Positions 12,959 to 19,999 of a stretch of 36,959 nucleotides of DNA are shown here, piece after piece. The first letter of the stretch is position 1. Each line of letters opens with the position of its first letter. The notes below the pieces were generated by a model. The model had not been told where the DNA came from, searched no databases, and saw only the letters and a list, made by a program, of their open reading frames with translations. This DNA is from a virus. The position numbers and the translations under genes are program-made. Location of the stretch: the IMG/VR virus record IMGVR_UViG_3300041809_001130, positions 1 to 36,959 of that record; one strand, written 5' to 3'.

Positions 12959-13706
12959 GTTCTACACGGTGTACAGAACGACGAACCTGGTCAACGGGAA
13001 ATACTACTTCGGCGTCCACAAAACGAACAACCCGGATGACGATTACCTGGGTTCTGGGACGTACATAAAGAACGCGGTGGCCAAATACGGCGCGGATAAG
13101 TTCTGCAAAGAAGTTCTGTTTATCTTCAATGAGACGAATGTGGCGTCTGCATTCGCGAAAGAGGATGAACTGATTCAGTGCTATCGTGGGCGAGATCCTC
13201 TGTGCATGAATTTGCGAAAAGGGGGCAGCGGCGGATTCGATTTCATCAATAGAACATATTGGACACCCGAAGCTCGAGAAAGAATGAGGGAGTTCCAAAG
13301 AACACGCCCTCGTATCTATTCTAAAGAAGGGCATGCTGCACTGCGAAAATCTTTAAGTGAACGTCCGAAGAGAGTAGGATGGCATCACACAGAGGAAAGA
13401 CGTAAACGTATTGCTGAAACAAATCGTGCAACCAAAGCGTTGAATCCTCCGAAAGGATGGAATAAGGGACTTCATCTCTCTAAAGAAACATGTCGCTTAA
13501 TAAGCGAATTTGCAAAGACTCGAACCGGGGAGAAAAACCCTAATTTTGGCAATCGTGGCGAGAAAAACCCACGTTTTGGGAAGAGAACAGTGTTTCATCC
13601 CGTTACCAGAGAAGTTCGAACAATAGATAAAATTCAGTTACAAAGTTTTCTAACTGATGGTTGGAAAAGAGGACGCAAAGAGAATAGATCCAACTATCGA
13701 GATTGA
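12957..13706 (+). CDS. GIY-YIG homing endonuclease (249 aa)
   Basis: GTG start. TVY (residues 4-6) and YFG (17-19) form the GIY-YIG motif, with DDYLGSG and KEDELI as in the copy at 1199. The C-terminal half has two NUMOD3-like DNA-binding repeats (GEKNPNFGNRGEKNPRFG). Its TGA stop overlaps tRNA-Arg(CCT) by two bases, so both + strand GIY-YIG genes end at the 5' edge of a tRNA. The target may be tRNA genes. Confidence 0.9.
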   Translation: MFYTVYRTTNLVNGKYYFGVHKTNNPDDDYLGSGTYIKNAVAKYGADKFCKEVLFIFNETNVASAFAKEDELIQCYRGRDPLCMNLRKGGSGGFDFINRTYWTPEARERMREFQRTRPRIYSKEGHAALRKSLSERPKRVGWHHTEERRKRIAETNRATKALNPPKGWNKGLHLSKETCRLISEFAKTRTGEKNPNFGNRGEKNPRFGKRTVFHPVTREVRTIDKIQLQSFLTDGWKRGRKENRSNYRD

Positions 13707-13779
13707 CCCTGTAGCTCAACGGACAGAGTTCTGATCTCCTAAATCAGAGATCCCGGTTCGATTCCGGGCAGGGTCACCA
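13705..13779 (+). tRNA. tRNA-Arg(CCT)
   Basis: Acceptor GACCCTG/CAGGGTC, discriminator A, encoded CCA. Stem CTGAT/ATCAG closes loop CTCCTAA, anticodon CCU, reading AGG. Confidence 0.9.
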
Positions 13780-13816
13780 GAGATTTGTTTATGAGAAAAC
13801 GTATCTACAATTCGAC

Positions 13817-13892
13817 GGACGTGTAGCTCAGCGAACAGAGCAGGGGTCTTCTAAGCCTCAGGCCGGTGGTTTGAATCCACTCACGTCCTCCA
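13817..13892 (+). tRNA. tRNA-Arg(TCT)
   Basis: Acceptor GGACGTG/CACGTCC, discriminator T, encoded CCA. Stem GGGGT/GCCTC closes loop CTTCTAA, anticodon UCU, reading AGA. T stem GGTGG/CCACT-like pairing is adequate. Confidence 0.87.
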
Positions 13893-13896
13893 CTTT

Positions 13897-13973
13897 GAGG
13901 GCGTAGCTCAAACGGGTAGAGCAATTGGCTTTTAACCTTTAGGTTGCGGGCACCCAATCCGCCGCCCTCACCA
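13897..13973 (+). tRNA. tRNA-Lys(TTT), weak anticodon stem
   Basis: Acceptor GAGGGCG/CGCCCTC, discriminator A, encoded CCA. Loop CTTTTAA gives anticodon UUU, but the anticodon stem ATTGG/CCTTT has two T-T mismatches and the T loop is CACCCAA instead of the usual TTC-type. Confidence 0.75.
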
Positions 13974-13978
13974 ATTTT

Positions 13979-14007
13979 AGCTGTAATTGTTCGGACTACG
14001 GTATTAT
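13979..14007 (+). promoter_or_regulatory. phage promoter after the tRNA array
   Basis: AGCTGT at 13979 and TATTAT at 14002-14007 fit the shared promoter with 17-nt spacing, preceded by the CTACGG context also seen before the copy at 18325. Confidence 0.45.
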
Positions 14008-14047
14008 GTACTAGAGCATTTGTTTCTTCCAAGAAAGGGAGGTATCC

Positions 14048-14086
14048 ATGGGCATAACCTCAGCGAACCTTTTAACATCTAATTAG
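14048..14086 (+). CDS. possible 12-codon leader peptide
   Basis: A strong GGGAGG precedes ATG 14048, which opens a 12-residue frame (MGITSANLLTSN) ending about 40 bases before a terminator. The position is that of a leader peptide, but it has no run of a single amino acid codon. It may be a remnant. Confidence 0.25.
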   Translation: MGITSANLLTSN

Positions 14087-14124
14087 CAATTCACTGCCGG
14101 CATCGACCGCCAGAAGATGTACAG

Positions 14125-14156
14125 AGCCGCCCTGAAAGTTGGGCGGCTTTCGTTTT
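14125..14156 (+). terminator. Rho-independent terminator
   Basis: AGCCGCCC-TGAAAGTT-GGGCGGCT gives an 8-bp stem followed by TTCGTTTT. It closes the tRNA array transcription unit. Confidence 0.8.
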
Positions 14157-14202
14157 ACCTGTTCTTCTCTTCTTTTAGTAGAATAAACTGGAGAGAAGAC
14201 TT

Positions 14203-14499
14203 ATGATCATGAAATTCGTGGGCTATTGCAAAGTGCTGCCCATCAAGAACGGTGATGTTGTCACCATCCGCAAGGGCACGCTCGTTTGGCATCGCGGCGA
14301 GAAGAACCCCGCTGGACGTACATTTAAGGTGAAAGTGGATCACATCCTAAGTGGGGTGACTTTAACCGATGGCGATCGCGCCTACAATGAGCGTCATGGT
14401 CGTTCCGGTTCTGACGTCAATCCCAGGGTAGTCTGGGCAGGCTCCGGAGGCTATTGGAGCGAAGCTGACATCAACGACATCCCCGAGGTGACAAATTGA
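14203..14499 (+). CDS. hypothetical phage protein (98 aa)
   Basis: GGAGAG precedes ATG. The product is rich in beta-strand-type residues (GDVVTIRKGTLVW, RTFKVKVDHIL) and ends with conserved-looking GGYWSEADI. It could be an SH3-like barrel. A TAGAAT at 14179 may drive it. Overlaps the next frame. Confidence 0.68.
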   Translation: MIMKFVGYCKVLPIKNGDVVTIRKGTLVWHRGEKNPAGRTFKVKVDHILSGVTLTDGDRAYNERHGRSGSDVNPRVVWAGSGGYWSEADINDIPEVTN

Positions 14500-14684
14500 A
14501 CACCTCCCGAACCGACGACACCCGTCTCATTGACTACAGCGTGATCCTAAATGGGCAAGCACGTTTGGACAACGCTGTTCTGCGTCTGGTCAAAGGAATT
14601 CGTGGCCCGCGCAAGCATCCGATCGAACTGGTGACGTTGGTCGTGTTCGCCTGTGCCGCCTTCGGCCAAGTAGGGGCTTTTTAA
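14496..14684 (+). CDS. small hypothetical protein (62 aa)
   Basis: TTG start inside a TTGA overlap with the upstream stop. The N-terminal part is hydrophilic and the last 20 or so residues hydrophobic (ELVTLVVFACAAFGQ), possibly a membrane tail. The start codon and reality are uncertain, but both ends couple to neighbours. Confidence 0.45.
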   Translation: MNTSRTDDTRLIDYSVILNGQARLDNAVLRLVKGIRGPRKHPIELVTLVVFACAAFGQVGAF

Positions 14685-14938
14685 TGACCAAGACTGAGCA
14701 GGCCGACCTGCTTGTGAGTATCGTTGTCGCCGAGATTCGGCGACGGCATACCATGGACGAGAAGCGAGCTAAGGCACTCCTTGAAGAGATGTGGAGCGAG
14801 GGCTACACATTGGCGGCGTCGGGTAGTCGGCATGAGTGGCATCTGTTCTGCTACGAGACTGAGCGTAGCCCGTCGTCGGACTGGTGGTATAAACGAATCG
14901 AGAACGCCGTGTTGCGGCGGACAGGGTGGGCGAGCTAA
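14684..14938 (+). CDS. hypothetical protein (84 aa)
   Basis: ATG overlaps the upstream TAA. Mainly helical and charged, with DEKRAKALLEEMWSEG and a Trp-rich SSDWWYKRIENAV segment. No known domain. The following 100 bases hold no convincing gene. Confidence 0.6.
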   Translation: MTKTEQADLLVSIVVAEIRRRHTMDEKRAKALLEEMWSEGYTLAASGSRHEWHLFCYETERSPSSDWWYKRIENAVLRRTGWAS

Positions 14939-15037
14939 TGAAACCTGCATTTGGGTTGACGAGCAGATCGTCTACCGTACCAGTCAGGCGAACATTCGCT
15001 ACCTCGTAGAATTTAATTAGGAAAGGAGAGCAATCAC

Positions 15038-15178
15038 ATGAGCAAACCAGTTTCAGACGCCCTGGCGATCGATAAAGAGATCGTGCAGGAAATCGAACAT
15101 GGCTCGTGGCGCGGCGTCATCGCCGTATGCTACAGACTCATCGCACACGCGATGGTCCAACGTAAACACAAAGTCTAA
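15038..15178 (+). CDS. small hypothetical protein (46 aa)
   Basis: AAAGGAGAG lies seven bases before ATG 15038, a strong ribosome binding site. The product starts MSKPVSDALAID and ends in a basic tail (VQRKHKV). It sits directly before the convergent endonuclease gene. Function unknown. Confidence 0.6.
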   Translation: MSKPVSDALAIDKEIVQEIEHGSWRGVIAVCYRLIAHAMVQRKHKV

Positions 15179-15182
15179 TCGT

Positions 15183-15722
15183 TTATGGGCCGGGTCTCCC
15201 GGCCCTGACGCTTTGCCAGCGCCTTCTTTGACCTTCAGCAATCCGGTCCCGGACTTCTTTTGACCAAGATTTTCCCAACCTGATCTGTCTCATGTGCTCT
15301 CGTGCTGCTTTAGTTGATCTTGCTTGACGAATGCTCTCGGTGTGTTCCGGTGATTGTTCCTTTCCCAAACGGGCGAGTCTCTCATTATTCCTGTGTTGAG
15401 GAGTTTGTTTCTTCCCTAAATGACTCAAGCGGATCTTCTCCCGCGTTGCTAACGACCGGGGTTTCCCGAGTTTAGACTGCCGGATCTTTTCTCGGTGCTC
15501 TACCGTGAATTCCGTTTTCCCTTTGGTACCTTCCCCTCCGTCGGTAAGATTTCGTAAGATACCAGTTCCGTTGTCCTTTCTTCCCCAGAAATCTATCAAG
15601 TAGCATTCATAGGCAAACGCGGTCGCCTCATCAGGCATAGGGTAAACCCGAATGCAAGAAGGATCTGGAGGCCGGTGGTGTTTGTCCGAAAAATACGCCC
15701 GTCCGCCGCAACCCTTGCCCAC
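15183..15722 (-). pseudogene. GIY-YIG endonuclease, 5'-truncated
   Basis: The frame opens at about 15803 and encodes LRKEDDSPYYVGKG, the GIY-YIG region, but its first start codon (GTG 15722) falls inside the YVG motif; the 27 codons before it contain no ATG, GTG or TTG. Later parts are intact: ECYLIDFWG, LTDGGEG, then several NUMOD3-like repeats (REKIRQSKLGK, REKIRLSHLGK). It is either truncated or uses an unusual start. Its 5' end overlaps the divergent gene at 15728. Confidence 0.7.
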
Positions 15723-15727
15723 GTAGT

Positions 15728-16126
15728 ATGGAGAATCATCCTCCTTGCGAAGCCAAGTACACCAAGCGTGATGGGATTGGCCGCACTCTGGATTTCGGCA
15801 GAGTTATGGACTATGTACGCCAGTTTCTTGGCTATGCCGCTATGCATCCCGATATGACCTTCAAAGTCACCAGAATAGGTTGCGGTTATGCGGGGTTCAC
15901 CGACGAAAAGATCGCTCCGCTTTTCGCCAACGCTCCGGACAATTGCGAGTTTGACCTGGCTTGGCAGCCATATCTATCTGGTCGAGCGTTCTGGGGCAGC
16001 TTTACCCCCGCGCCGGTCTCGTTGGATTCGCAGTATGGCAACCTTCAAACAAAGCTCCAGGACGACCTGGATCCATTCACGCCGGTTAGCCCGGACGACT
16101 CGCACGACGGTGGTTCGAAGTATTAG
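15728..16126 (+). CDS. A1S_2505-like phage non-structural protein, probably N-truncated
   Basis: The core FKVTRIGCGYAGFTDEKIAPLF and NAPDNC fit a family of phage non-structural proteins, sometimes labelled A1S_2505, with a macro-domain-like FGSNLAGRHGAGA N-terminus. That N-terminal half is absent: this 132-residue frame begins only about 45 residues before the core. The truncated endonuclease lies directly upstream on the other strand, which suggests its insertion removed the 5' half. The acidic tail ends DSHDGGSKY. Confidence 0.5.
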   Translation: MENHPPCEAKYTKRDGIGRTLDFGRVMDYVRQFLGYAAMHPDMTFKVTRIGCGYAGFTDEKIAPLFANAPDNCEFDLAWQPYLSGRAFWGSFTPAPVSLDSQYGNLQTKLQDDLDPFTPVSPDDSHDGGSKY

Positions 16127-16153
16127 CCGAAACGCCCTTTTCAGCGGTAGTTT
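16125..16153 (+). promoter_or_regulatory. phage promoter before peptide deformylase
   Basis: AGCCGAAA at 16125 and TAGTTT at 16148-16153, spacing 17 nt. The -10 ends five bases before ATG 16159, within the ACAACATG context shared by other probable leaderless genes. Confidence 0.6.
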
Positions 16154-16158
16154 ACAAC

Positions 16159-16749
16159 ATGGACGAAGATAATGTTTTGACCTCCAGCATGGATAATACC
16201 TTGCTGGAAGAATACGAAGAAGTGCTGCGTCTCGGAAAGAAACTCAATCTCCGATACTGGGACGACCCAGTGTTGTCCGAAGTCTGTCGTCCAGTCGCCA
16301 AGGGAGAGTTCGGGAACAATCTGACGGAGTTCGGGAACCTGTTGCTTTTCACTTTGAAGGAATCCGGTACTGGCGTCGGGTTGGCCGCGTCGCAAGTAGG
16401 CCTGCGAAAGCGGATGTTCGCGATGAAATTCGTGGACAACGACGACTTGAGTCCGATTGTGGTCTGCAACCCGGTGTTGTCTGAATTCGAAGGCCGGAGT
16501 TTGGCGGATGAAGGCTGCTTGTCGCTCCCCACTATCTATGACCAGGTAGAGCGAGCGCAGTTCGTGCGAATGGAGTTTCAGTATTTGAACGGTGACGAGC
16601 GCGTGCTGGAGCTGGAAGGTATGGAAGCTCGCATCGCGCAGCATGAGGTTGACCATTTGGATGGGATCATGTTCTTTCAGCGCATGAGTAAGCAGATGCG
16701 CAAGAACGTACTTCGGCAGTGGGCCAAGATACAGAACAAATATGATTGA
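16159..16749 (+). CDS. def: peptide deformylase
   Basis: It removes the formyl group from nascent N-terminal Met. All three family motifs are present: GVGLAASQVG (residues 72-81), EGCLSLP with metal ligand Cys120, and QHEVDHLDG with ligands His162 and His166 and catalytic Glu163. At 196 residues it has a 20-30 residue acidic N-terminal extension relative to minimal phage enzymes. Phage deformylases are known from several marine and soil phages. The start has no Shine-Dalgarno site and the -10 box is five bases upstream, so translation may be leaderless. Confidence 0.93.
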   Translation: MDEDNVLTSSMDNTLLEEYEEVLRLGKKLNLRYWDDPVLSEVCRPVAKGEFGNNLTEFGNLLLFTLKESGTGVGLAASQVGLRKRMFAMKFVDNDDLSPIVVCNPVLSEFEGRSLADEGCLSLPTIYDQVERAQFVRMEFQYLNGDERVLELEGMEARIAQHEVDHLDGIMFFQRMSKQMRKNVLRQWAKIQNKYD

Positions 16750-17041
16750 GCGCCACGCAGAATTTGAGAGCACCACACTACGGCTTGGCATGCAGGTTGG
16801 CCAGGAGCGGTGTGACAGATGGATGGGCTCTCCAGACCTGATTCCAAATTTCTTTGTCGGTTGGAACTGGCGCGTCTACTTCGGGTTCACATTGCGTTGG
16901 TTGCTTTGGTACGTCGGTTTTTACATCATCACACCGGCCTACGTAAAAGAAATCAAGAAGCGTCGGGAGTTCTTAGCAGCGCAAGAGGCAGCAGGAATCA
17001 AATTTCCGAAAATGGACGCTTTCTTGAAGGGATTACAGTGA
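16742..17041 (+). CDS. membrane-associated hypothetical protein (99 aa)
   Basis: Overlaps the deformylase stop. A hydrophobic aromatic stretch (about residues 38-65, with WRVYFGFTLRWLLWYVGFYI) is likely one membrane helix or re-entrant segment, followed by a charged helix. Function unknown. Confidence 0.65.
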   Translation: MIERHAEFESTTLRLGMQVGQERCDRWMGSPDLIPNFFVGWNWRVYFGFTLRWLLWYVGFYIITPAYVKEIKKRREFLAAQEAAGIKFPKMDAFLKGLQ

Positions 17042-17592
17042 CCGTCACACGGCCAATGCGCGACAAGGCAGACCTCCTCAACGGAGGATGGAACGTCCGC
17101 CTGCCCGGTGCCAAGTGGGTCCTGGTTGACGTGGACGGAACGCTGGCCAATCCTTACGATGTCCGCAATCCCTTCAGTGAACAAGTGTTATTAGACAACC
17201 CCTACCCTGTCGTGGTAGCATGGGTCCGTGCTCTGTATGAGGACCACAATGTGCTGGTTCTGTCTGGTCGGAAAGAAAGAAGCGGTGACGACACTTGCAC
17301 CTGGCTGGCGAGGGAAGGAGTTCCCTTCGACCATATGCTGATGCGTGAAACTGAGGACGGTCGTCCGGACCGGGTAGTCAAGAAGGAATTGCTAGACATG
17401 TTCCTAACCCTCTTTCAGAAGTGGGAGATCGATTTCGTACTTGATGATAGACCAGTAGTCTGTAACATGTGGAAGGAGAATGGGTTGACTGTCTATCCTG
17501 TGCGGGGAACGGTAGACCACTCTCCAACCTGCCCAAAAGACGGTCCGCCAGACAAAACCTGCGAGTACTGCGGTGCGCTAGGCGATTTCTGA
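17038..17592 (+). CDS. HAD-family polynucleotide 3'-phosphatase (PNKP-like)
   Basis: GTG start in a GTGA overlap; ATG 17056 is an alternative. HAD motifs: VDVDGTLAN (Asp31 nucleophile, Asp33), LSGR (Ser76), a Lys in VVKKELL, and VLDDRPVV (Asp136/137). The flanking text, MRETEDGRPD and MWKENGLTVYPV, matches the phosphatase domain of T4 polynucleotide kinase, which removes 3' or 2',3'-cyclic phosphates from RNA ends. No kinase domain is attached. A C-terminal CEYCGALGDF adds a possible zinc knuckle. The last 100 bases overlap the convergent endonuclease gene. Confidence 0.75.
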   Translation: MTVTRPMRDKADLLNGGWNVRLPGAKWVLVDVDGTLANPYDVRNPFSEQVLLDNPYPVVVAWVRALYEDHNVLVLSGRKERSGDDTCTWLAREGVPFDHMLMRETEDGRPDRVVKKELLDMFLTLFQKWEIDFVLDDRPVVCNMWKENGLTVYPVRGTVDHSPTCPKDGPPDKTCEYCGALGDF

Positions 17593-18293
17593 CGAACATG
17601 CCCAATGATTTTGGCCGTCCAACCAACACACCTTCCGTGGCTGGGTTCTTGGTTTTCTAAGAGAATCCAGTCCACGGACCAAATGCTAAGTTTGTGATCT
17701 TTGCAGAACGCTGCTAGGTTCCGATGCCCCGTTATAACATAGCTTTGCCCATTTGGATCTCTAAGTTCATACATGGTGAACCGGTGCTTTCCGAGATTTT
17801 TGAGTTTGGTCTCTTTCATTCGATCCACAGAAGACTGTTTCCTCGGCTTACCCTTTTGGGCTTGGCTAGACTTTCTTCTAGATTCAAGTTTAGTTTTTAG
17901 AGTCATGTTCCGGTGCATGATCCGACTACGTTCGCCGATGGCCTTTTTCTCTTCAGCGGTCCAACGCCGTCCGAACATCGGGTTAGCCGCGCCGAACCTC
18001 TTAACTTTGTGGTAAGCACGAGTATTACCGCCCCGGCCACCGCCGTGGATGTTGTAACAGAGAGGATTTTCTCGAGCGATTTCAATGAGCTCCATTTCCT
18101 TCTCGTAAGCATCCTTACGAGCACCAAATGAGAAGAGAACTGTTTTCTGGAAGCTAGCTCGACCTAATTCCTTGATGTCGGCTTCTAAAACAACTCCGGA
18201 TCCCAGGTAGTCGTCGTTGGAATCATTGGTTTCGTGTACGCCGATATAGAATTTTTGATTGGTGAGGTTAACGGTTCTGTAAACAGTCTGCAT
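17493..18293 (-). CDS. GIY-YIG homing endonuclease (266 aa)
   Basis: TVY (residues 3-5) and YIG (16-18) with DDYLGSG form the catalytic domain. A NUMOD3-like stretch (GAANPMFGRRWTAEEKKAIG) and a basic linker lead to a C-terminal domain (GHRNLAAFCKDH) resembling an IENR1/NUMOD1 helix-turn-helix. It runs against its neighbours. The C-terminal 33 residues overlap the 3' end of the phosphatase gene, so it probably inserted there. The ATG is about ten bases from the promoter of the divergent gene. Confidence 0.88.
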   Translation of the reverse strand: MQTVYRTVNLTNQKFYIGVHETNDSNDDYLGSGVVLEADIKELGRASFQKTVLFSFGARKDAYEKEMELIEIARENPLCYNIHGGGRGGNTRAYHKVKRFGAANPMFGRRWTAEEKKAIGERSRIMHRNMTLKTKLESRRKSSQAQKGKPRKQSSVDRMKETKLKNLGKHRFTMYELRDPNGQSYVITGHRNLAAFCKDHKLSIWSVDWILLENQEPSHGRCVGWTAKIIGHVRQKSPSAPQYSQVLSGGPSFGQVGEWSTVPRTG

Positions 18294-18301
18294 ACTACAG
18301 T

Positions 18302-18330
18302 AACCGATAGTTCTAGTCCTACGGTAGTAT
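18302..18330 (+). promoter_or_regulatory. phage promoter, AACCGA-17-TAGTAT type
   Basis: AACCGA at 18302 and TAGTAT at 18325-18330. ACCGATAG and CTACGGT within it are nearly complementary, so the segment can also form a small hairpin. It lies between divergent genes and reads toward 18350. Confidence 0.6.
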
Positions 18331-18349
18331 ATATGTGGAGGTACGAATC

Positions 18350-18664
18350 GTGAAGGTGTTAATCACAACAATCGTTTTGGTGCTGTTAGCACTCATCGCT
18401 TACAATACAACCCCGAAGGATATGGCGCTTCGTCAAACGGAGTTCCTGTATGTTCACATCCCTGATCTGCCAAACTTATGCAAAGGTGCGGGTTGCGGTA
18501 CAAACTCTGCTTTTATCTATGTAGCCGTCACTATGACGGAAACCGAAGCTGAAGAACTTCGTAGATATTCCCATCAGTTCGCTCTTGATCATGATTTTCG
18601 CCGGAGTATCCCTGGTACGGATTTTGTCACTTTTTATTCGATGTTGCACAGCTACAAGAAGTAA
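18350..18664 (+). CDS. small membrane-anchored or secreted protein (104 aa)
   Basis: GTG 18350 is chosen because TGGAGG lies eight bases upstream; GTG 18335 is too close to the promoter. An N-terminal hydrophobic helix (residues 3-18) is followed by a soluble domain with two cysteines (LCKGAGC). Function unknown. Confidence 0.65.
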   Translation: MKVLITTIVLVLLALIAYNTTPKDMALRQTEFLYVHIPDLPNLCKGAGCGTNSAFIYVAVTMTETEAEELRRYSHQFALDHDFRRSIPGTDFVTFYSMLHSYKK

Positions 18665-18678
18665 CTAGGAGATTTTTG

Positions 18679-18942
18679 ATGGCCGCTGAAGGTTTCATAG
18701 ATGTCAATATCCGAGGCCGGATAATTCAACTCCCAAAGCCTCAGACGGAACGTGACAAGTACCGAGAACGATTTCGGAAAGTGGTCTTGATGGCCGGGTA
18801 CCCCGAAGGGTATGCTCAACAAGTTCTGACAGAGTACTTTGATTGCAAGGACTGGCCCTTACCTGCGAATGAGATGTCGGAATTTGTCACTATGCTAGAA
18901 GACTATGAAAAACGCTACGCAGAAGACGGAGAGATCATTTGA
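18679..18942 (+). CDS. hypothetical protein (87 aa)
   Basis: AGGAG precedes ATG 18679. Charged and mainly helical, with ERDKYRERFRKVV and an acidic C-terminus. It overlaps the next frame by TTGA. Unknown family. Confidence 0.62.
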   Translation: MAAEGFIDVNIRGRIIQLPKPQTERDKYRERFRKVVLMAGYPEGYAQQVLTEYFDCKDWPLPANEMSEFVTMLEDYEKRYAEDGEII

Positions 18943-19229
18943 CTTTTGACCAAATTCTACGGTGGTTTAGAATCCGGAAATCCCCGTCTCTCCGCTTTTT
19001 GCCAGATGTCACAAAGACCAATATTTGGGACACGGTTTATTGCAAGGACATAAGATTTCTTCCACTACCATCCCCGCGCCCGTGGGCCGTACATAGCTGT
19101 CTTCATTCCCTTGTGGTGGAGTATATCCGCATTGACCATCGGGCGGGGCCGGGGTGCTTCGCTGACAATTTTGAAGGCAAGGTCTGCCTGGATTGCGGCC
19201 TGGTACTCGAGGAGGTTCAGACGCTGTGA
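18939..19229 (+). CDS. hypothetical protein with CxxC (96 aa)
   Basis: TTG start overlapping the upstream TGA. The C-terminus has VCLDCGLVLEE, half of a zinc ribbon; an earlier Cys and His cluster (HSCLH) could complete it. Coupled to the next gene by GTGA. Start uncertain. Confidence 0.5.
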   Translation: MTFDQILRWFRIRKSPSLRFLPDVTKTNIWDTVYCKDIRFLPLPSPRPWAVHSCLHSLVVEYIRIDHRAGPGCFADNFEGKVCLDCGLVLEEVQTL

Positions 19230-19525
19230 TCTTAGACACCGAAACCTTTTGGACGTTGCTTCACGATAAGGCCCACTGGGAATTTGAAATCTTCCTGATG
19301 GTCCTGTTCGATGGTGTGATAGGAGCCTTGCTCTGGCCCACTGTTAGGAAACACTGGAAACACCACATCGACCGGGACAAGGAGGAAGGCTGGTTTGCTC
19401 ACGTTCCGAACCCCAGAAGTAGAAGCGTTCTGTTATTCATACCCCGCTGTCTGTGTGCCATCGCATTGGGGTTCACCGATGGAATACGGAATGACCTGGA
19501 GAAACTGAACAGGTGGTTAGACTAG
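19226..19525 (+). CDS. membrane protein (99 aa)
   Basis: GTG start with GAGGAGG upstream, in a GTGA overlap. A hydrophobic helix (about residues 17-38, FLMVLFDGVIGALLW) and a weaker second one near RSVLLFIPRCLCAIALG suggest two membrane spans with a basic loop between. Function unknown. Confidence 0.62.
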   Translation: MILDTETFWTLLHDKAHWEFEIFLMVLFDGVIGALLWPTVRKHWKHHIDRDKEEGWFAHVPNPRSRSVLLFIPRCLCAIALGFTDGIRNDLEKLNRWLD

Positions 19526-19551
19526 CGGAAACAAAGATTTTGCGGTAGATT
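19524..19551 (+). promoter_or_regulatory. phage promoter variant
   Basis: TAGCGGAAAC aligns with TAACCGAAAC and TAGATT lies at 19546-19551, one base closer than the usual spacing. The -10 ends 19 bases before ATG 19571, leaving room for the GGAGG site. Confidence 0.5.
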
Positions 19552-19570
19552 AGAAGGAGGGACAACAGAA

Positions 19571-19726
19571 ATGGAAACTCCCTGGGAAAGATATTCCCGA
19601 CGCATGGCCCAAATTAGGACCAAACAGGAAGAACTAGATTGTGAAAAACGCGCCTTGGAAGAAGAATTGACCGCAGCTGATCTCCGAGCCGCAAAGAACG
19701 CAATTACGAATCCGGAGTGTAGGTAA
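19571..19726 (+). CDS. small coiled-coil protein (51 aa)
   Basis: AAGGAGGG precedes ATG 19571. Residues 10-40 form a charged heptad-like helix (RTKQEELDCEKRALEEEL). It sits directly behind a phage promoter. Function unknown. Confidence 0.6.
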   Translation: METPWERYSRRMAQIRTKQEELDCEKRALEEELTAADLRAAKNAITNPECR

Positions 19727-19729
19727 CAT

Positions 19730-19999
19730 ATGAGCGAAGACAAAAGAAACAAATTCCACCTAAAACCGCTGCCGGTTAAGCTGGGTGAAGAAGTCATAGC
19801 CAAGTGCCGGGAGTTCCTCGCTTACCTGGAACAGTCGGGTGCGTCTACACACCCGGACGTTCGGCAGATCTACCACGCTGTTTCTACCCCGTTAGCCACG
19901 TTGGTTGGTCAGGTGGAAGCCGGCAAGATAATGGAAGCTGGCGGTGGGCGCGACGAAATTGATGCCTGGTTGGACAATGGCATCCAAGGAGCGAAGTGA
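19730..19999 (+). CDS. hypothetical protein (89 aa)
   Basis: ATG 19730 follows the upstream stop by three bases. Helical pattern with VIAKCREFLAYLEQS; no motif recognised. It overlaps the next gene by GTGA. Confidence 0.6.
   Translation: MSEDKRNKFHLKPLPVKLGEEVIAKCREFLAYLEQSGASTHPDVRQIYHAVSTPLATLVGQVEAGKIMEAGGGRDEIDAWLDNGIQGAK

Noticed and set aside
15719-15728. TAGTAT at the start of the A1S_2505-like gene as a promoter
   Set aside because: It is the complement of codons for PYYV in the endonuclease and has no AACCGA at the right distance.
17448-17470. TAGTCT followed by AACATG as a leaderless start
   Set aside because: It lies inside the phosphatase gene and has no -35 box; treated as coincidence.
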